The notes under the pieces were generated by a model. It did not search any database. It had not been told where the DNA came from and saw nothing but the letters and a program-made list of their open reading frames with translations. The position numbers were made by a program, and so were the translations under genes. A stretch of 64,000 nt of DNA from Roseofilum halophilum BLCC-M91 (GTDB lineage: Bacteria > Cyanobacteriota > Cyanobacteriia > Cyanobacteriales > Desertifilaceae), in assembly GCF_030068445.1 (NCBI RefSeq), contig NZ_JAQPOK010000111.1, positions 1 to 64,000 of the forward strand. Direction: 5' to 3'. How positions within the stretch are numbered: the stretch's first letter is position 1; every line of letters starts with the position of its first letter. Positions 60,856-64,000 of the stretch are shown piece after piece.

Positions 60856-60951
60856 ATGGGAATAGGGAGGATGGCGAACTACCGATTACCGATTACCGAT
60901 TACCGATTACCGATTACCGATTACCGATTACCGATTACCGATTACCCATGA
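60856..60951 (+). other. Possible leader ORF coupled to nadD
   Basis: A 31-codon frame (ATG 60856 or in-frame ATG 60871) runs through the heptamer array (repeated YRLPITD) and stops with TGA at 60949-60951, overlapping the nadD start as ATGA. The only ribosome-site-like sequence in this transcript (AGGGAGG, 60864-60870) lies before the heptamers, not before nadD. Translation of the leader is an inference. Confidence 0.35.
60880..60949. repeat. Heptamer tandem repeat before nadD
   Basis: Nine exact copies of TACCGAT (60880-60942) and a variant TACCCAT (60943-60949) that includes part of the nadD start codon. Heptamer (STRR-type) repeats are a known cyanobacterial feature; related units occur at 24503, 46143 and near 11450 and 12825. 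Confidence 0.95.
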
Positions 60952-61553
60952 ACACCGTTGCCCTTTTTGGAACTAGCGCCGATCCGCCCACCCAGGGACA
61001 TCGAGCCATTCTCGAATGGTTGAGTCAAGAGTATGATTATGTGGCGGTTTGGGCCTCAAACAATCCGTTTAAAGACCACCAAACCCCTCTCGATCACCGT
61101 CTGGCGATGCTGGAGTTGTTGATCGAAAATCTCAAAGACCCATATCCGAATATTGGCTTGTATCCGCAACTGGGGTATTCGCGATCGCTAGAATCAGTCA
61201 AGGTCGCCCGCGATCTCTGGCCCGAAGAACGGTTTATCCTGGTGGTGGGTTCCGATCTGATTGCCCAAATGCCCAAGTGGTATCAAATCAAGACCTTATT
61301 GCAGCAAGTTGAAGTTCTAATTGTAGAGCGATCGGGCTATACCATCGAGCCAGAGCAAGTGCAAGCGCTCACCGAATTGGGAGGACAAGTGGCGATCGCC
61401 GATTTTAATGTTCCACCTGTGTCCTCAACAGCGTATCGTGAAAGAAAGGAGACCCAAGTTATTACGCCTCCCATCCAGGATTACATCCATCGGGAGCAGT
61501 TGTACCATGCCAGAGAGCCATTCCAAACCAACTCGCAAAGAGCCATTAGCTGA
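60948..61553 (+). CDS. nadD: Nicotinate-nucleotide adenylyltransferase
   Basis: A 201-residue enzyme forming nicotinate adenine dinucleotide from NaMN and ATP. The nucleotidyltransferase motif [18 protein letters not shown] holds the (T/H)xxH-type loop, in the form [24 protein letters not shown] and [15 protein letters not shown] follow. The C-terminal VSSTAYRE stands in for the usual (I/V)SST-x-(I)R. Start ATG 60948. The longer frame from 60792 is only repeat translation. It overlaps the regulator gene by 47 bases, so the two are co-translated. Confidence 0.92.
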   Translation: MNTVALFGTSADPPTQGHRAILEWLSQEYDYVAVWASNNPFKDHQTPLDHRLAMLELLIENLKDPYPNIGLYPQLGYSRSLESVKVARDLWPEERFILVVGSDLIAQMPKWYQIKTLLQQVEVLIVERSGYTIEPEQVQALTELGGQVAIADFNVPPVSSTAYRERKETQVITPPIQDYIHREQLYHAREPFQTNSQRAIS

Positions 61554-62241
61554 CTTTAAAGTGGGCGTAGATAACGTCATCTTTTCCGTTGATAGCGCCC
61601 TTAACCGACTCCTCGTCCTCTTGGTAATGCGCCATGAAGACCCCTATCTCAATCAATGGAGTTTACCCGGAACCCTTGTCCGTCGCTCCGAATCTCTCGA
61701 ACAAGCCGCCTATCGCATCCTTTCTGAGAAAATTCGCGCCCAAAACCTCTATCTAGAGCAACTCTATACCTTTGGCGACCCTGGACGCGACCCCAGAGAG
61801 TCTCCCGATCAATATGGCGTTCGATATCTTTCCGTCAGCTACTTTGCCCTCGTGCGTTTTGATGAAGCTCAACTGATTGCCGATGGAGTCAGTGGCATTG
61901 CTTGGTATCCCATTCATCAAGTGCCAGACCTAGCATTCGATCATAATCAGATCCTAGAATATGGCTACAGACGTTTACGCAACAAATTGGAATATAGTCC
62001 CGTGGCCTTCGATGTCCTACCGGAGATGTTCACCCTCAATGACCTGTATCAGCTCTACACTACGGTGTTAGGGGAAAATTTTTCAGACTATTCTAACTTC
62101 CGCGCTCGGTTGCTGAAGTTGGGGTTTCTATATGATACAGGGGTGAAAGCTTCACGGGGAGCAGGGAGACCGGCCAGCCTTTATCGATTTGATGCGCAAG
62201 CGTTCGATTTACTAAAAGATAAACCCATGGTGTTTATTTGA
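61507..62241 (+). CDS. nrtR: NrtR-type NAD regulator (degenerate Nudix plus winged helix)
   Basis: A 244-residue protein from ATG 61507. The Nudix-like domain at 12-150 ([30 protein letters not shown]) has lost the REUXEE catalytic series of the Nudix box, reading YRILSEK. It should therefore bind but not hydrolyse ADP-ribose-like ligands. A C-terminal winged-helix domain follows (about 165-244: [42 protein letters not shown]). This architecture is that of NrtR repressors of NAD synthesis. Likely regulates pncB and its own operon through the boxes at 46201 and 60721. Confidence 0.9.
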   Translation: MPESHSKPTRKEPLADFKVGVDNVIFSVDSALNRLLVLLVMRHEDPYLNQWSLPGTLVRRSESLEQAAYRILSEKIRAQNLYLEQLYTFGDPGRDPRESPDQYGVRYLSVSYFALVRFDEAQLIADGVSGIAWYPIHQVPDLAFDHNQILEYGYRRLRNKLEYSPVAFDVLPEMFTLNDLYQLYTTVLGENFSDYSNFRARLLKLGFLYDTGVKASRGAGRPASLYRFDAQAFDLLKDKPMVFI

Positions 62242-62254
62242 TGAGTGCGATCGC

Positions 62255-62983
62255 ATGACTAAAATCTACGATAATCCCGGACAAGTCCATCAAGCCGAAC
62301 GGATTGAAGTGACAATTCGTTATCAGTTTAATGAAAAGGAATATCTTTGGCAAGTGCTGAAGTCAGGTCGAGCGTTAATGGAGGGCAAAGCTCTCGATGA
62401 ATCAGGCGATCGCCTGTTATTTCTCGGAGAAGCCGTTTTACAAATGATTGCTGCTGACTGCTGCTATGAACAACCCAAACCTTGGATTGAATTTCTAGAG
62501 CCAAAAATGCTAGGACAATTAGCCGATCAATTAGAAGTCACCGATTGGATACAGATTCGGGTCGATCGTCCCGAACGCTGGGGAGATGAACGGTTGATTC
62601 ATTTAGGACAGTTCCTCAAACTGCTCACGGGTATGATTTACCTCGATTGTAATTTTTACCAGGTGCGCGATTGGTTTGTGGGGCAAGTCATTGGTATTGA
62701 TAATCCCCTGATTCCCCCAGATTATCCCGGCAGCGACGAACCCTATCGCGATTTTGTTCATTTAGGCACATCAGCCTTAAACTTAATTGCCAGCGATTAT
62801 TTATATGCTCGCTTTCCTGGAGTGCCCAAAGAGGTGTTATGCCATATTCGGGAAGGCTGTAAGGAAAAAATGCTGGATCTGGGAAAAATGAATGAAAAAT
62901 CCTTGGGCAAAAATTATGTTAAAGGTAAATTTGTTTTTGTGAGAAACAAGCTGATTTCTTTGATTCAGAAAGCTGAGAAATAA
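62255..62983 (+). CDS. RNase III-like protein with all catalytic acids lost
   Basis: A 242-residue protein starting 13 bases after nrtR. Residues 20-145 follow an RNase III domain. GDRLLFLGEAVLQMIAADCC stands for NERLEFLGDAVL and GQFLKLLTGMIYLDCNFYQV for DTFEALIGAIYLD. The acidic residues are changed: E38 to D52, E41 to L55, D45 to E59, D114 to Q119 and E117 to K122 (E. coli numbers first). A second partial signature (HLGTSALNLIASDYLYARFP, 169-188) follows. No dsRNA-binding domain. It is expected to bind RNA or act as a scaffold rather than cut. Position between nrtR and nadE is unexplained. Confidence 0.7.
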   Translation: MTKIYDNPGQVHQAERIEVTIRYQFNEKEYLWQVLKSGRALMEGKALDESGDRLLFLGEAVLQMIAADCCYEQPKPWIEFLEPKMLGQLADQLEVTDWIQIRVDRPERWGDERLIHLGQFLKLLTGMIYLDCNFYQVRDWFVGQVIGIDNPLIPPDYPGSDEPYRDFVHLGTSALNLIASDYLYARFPGVPKEVLCHIREGCKEKMLDLGKMNEKSLGKNYVKGKFVFVRNKLISLIQKAEK

Positions 62984-63065
62984 TTAACTTGCTTAAATTA
63001 AATCCTATTTTCTTGTCTTCATAACATGGTGACAATCAGAGTTTTTTTGTACCTATATAGCTGTT

Positions 63066-63148
63066 CCCTCATCCCCCTGCCCCCTTCTCCCGCAGGAGAA
63101 GGGGGAAAAAGTCCCTCTCCCGTGGGAGAGGGATATAGGGAGAGGGCA
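63066..63148. repeat. Dispersed repeat C, copy 3
   Basis: Contains CCTTCTCCCGCAGGAGAAGG and CCCTCTCCCGTGGGAGAGGG followed by ATATAGGGAGAGGGCA. It fills most of the 270-base gap before nadE. The rest of that gap shows no gene and no match to the NrtR box. Confidence 0.92.
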
Positions 63149-63253
63149 CATCCAGCAAATCATCACTTGATACATCAATAGTGGTTTTTCAAGATAGCCA
63201 GAATAGCCCGAAGCTAGATTGAGATTGTTGTTCATTCCCCCATTCCTTAAACT

Positions 63254-64000
63254 ATGAAAATTGCCATCGCTCAACTCAATCCCACCATTGGCGATCTAGA
63301 AAATAATGCCCAAATGATCCTGAAGTCAGCAGAAATTGCGGCTGTTCAGGGCGCTCTAGTGTTGCTCACTCCTGAATTATCCCTGTGTGGTTATCCTCCC
63401 CGCGATCTGTTAAACTATCCTGTCTTTATCGATCAAATGGATCAGTTAATTGAAGATTTAGCCCAGAAAATACCGAATGATTTAATTGTTTGTGTGGGCA
63501 CAGTCACTCGGAACTTAAAAGCGAGCGAACAGGGAGGAAAAGAGTTATTCAATAGTATTGTTGCGCTCTATCAAGGAGATGTTTTAGCTAAATTTCATAA
63601 ACGATTGCTCCCTACCTATGATGTGTTTGATGAAGACCGGTATTTTGAACCGGGTCATGAAAGTCAAGTGTTAGCCCTACATACGGAGGGAGTGGATCTG
63701 AGAATTGGGGTAACGATTTGTGAGGATTTATGGAATGATGAACAGTTTTGGGGCAAACGGTCTTATGCGATTAATCCTTTGGCGGATTTAATGGACAAAA
63801 ATGTGGATATTGTGGTTAATTTATCGGCTTCTCCCTATAGTTTAAATAAACCGGCTTTGAGAAGCTCGATGTTAAGCTATAGTGCCAGTCGTTACCAAGT
63901 GCCGATTGTTTATGTGAATCAGGTTGGGGGAAATGATGATTTGATTTTTGATGGCCATAGTTTGGCGGTGAATCAGACGGGAAAAGTTGTGGCTCAGTTA
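63254..64000 (+). CDS. nadE: Glutamine-dependent NAD synthetase, N-terminal part (runs off the window)
   Basis: 249 codons of the N-terminal nitrilase-type glutaminase domain, open to the edge. It starts MKIAIAQLNPTIGDLENNAQ. The Glu-Lys-Cys triad is E41 (LTPELSLCGYP), K116 (KFHKRLLPTYDVFDEDRYF) and C156 (GVTICEDLW). SASPYSLNKPALR is also typical. It hydrolyses glutamine and channels ammonia to the C-terminal synthetase, which amidates NaAD to NAD. Fits with nadD and nrtR upstream. No NrtR box is visible directly upstream. Confidence 0.95.
   Translation, partial: MKIAIAQLNPTIGDLENNAQMILKSAEIAAVQGALVLLTPELSLCGYPPRDLLNYPVFIDQMDQLIEDLAQKIPNDLIVCVGTVTRNLKASEQGGKELFNSIVALYQGDVLAKFHKRLLPTYDVFDEDRYFEPGHESQVLALHTEGVDLRIGVTICEDLWNDEQFWGKRSYAINPLADLMDKNVDIVVNLSASPYSLNKPALRSSMLSYSASRYQVPIVYVNQVGGNDDLIFDGHSLAVNQTGKVVAQL

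Noticed and set aside
60880-60949. Could the TACCGAT heptamers be an operator array for NrtR?
   Set aside because: The unit has no palindromy and does not resemble the box shared with pncB; heptamer arrays of other sequence occur at unrelated places.

Overview
This window looks like the chromosome of a filamentous, non-heterocystous type cyanobacterium (Oscillatoriales-like). The octamer GCGATCGC (HIP1) is very frequent, and the genes include a CO2-uptake NDH-1 operon, COP23, DUF3110, DUF1824, a cyanobacterial TamB, haemagglutinin-type secretion proteins and heptamer or octamer tandem repeats. No species is assigned.

Layout. 0-8 kb: the N-terminal part of an IS605-type TnpB gene, tRNA-Ser(CGA), a receptor-type adenylate cyclase, purB, an SH3 protein and an SLH protein with a papain-like core. 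8-13.3 kb: ndhF3-ndhD3-cupA-cupS, the inducible CO2-uptake complex. 13.4-21.3 kb: tamB, then DUF3110 and murQ on the other strand. 21.3-27.4 kb: an accessory island of intact and broken toxin-antitoxin modules, a probable structured RNA gene next to a minimal HNH ORF, RNase III, a nucleotidyltransferase-like protein, gene fragments and repeats. 27.3-40.9 kb: one gene of about 4460 codons with DUF4114, subtilase-like, very long coiled-coil, Trp/His-rich, hydrophobic and toxin-like C-terminal segments. 41.3-44.6 kb: a PP2C phosphatase plus kinase/WD40 pair. 44.7-52 kb: small cyanobacterial genes, pncB, COP23 and two secreted trypsin-like proteases. 52-60.6 kb: a two-partner-secretion passenger fused to a CHAT protease, its TpsB-type outer-membrane transporter on the other strand, and TA remnants. 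60.7-64 kb: nadD, an NrtR-type regulator, a catalytically dead RNase III-like protein and the start of nadE.

How the genes work together. pncB, nadD, nrtR and nadE make up most of an NAD synthesis and salvage set. pncB and nadD, 14 kb apart, carry matching upstream regions (same palindromic box and same TTGACA-19-TATAAT promoter), so they are probably co-regulated by the NrtR homologue encoded next to nadD. ndhF3/ndhD3/cupA/cupS form one complex. The CHAT protein and the TpsB protein probably form one secretion pair.

Most notable signals: a 62-bp palindromic element present 13 times, 9 of them in frame inside tamB and the giant gene; an RNA locus with promoter, nested helices and terminator beside an HNH ORF; the giant gene with its repeated Trp/His modules and an out-of-frame PEP-CTERM tail; the shared pncB/nadD control region; and the dead RNase III-like gene in the NAD cluster.
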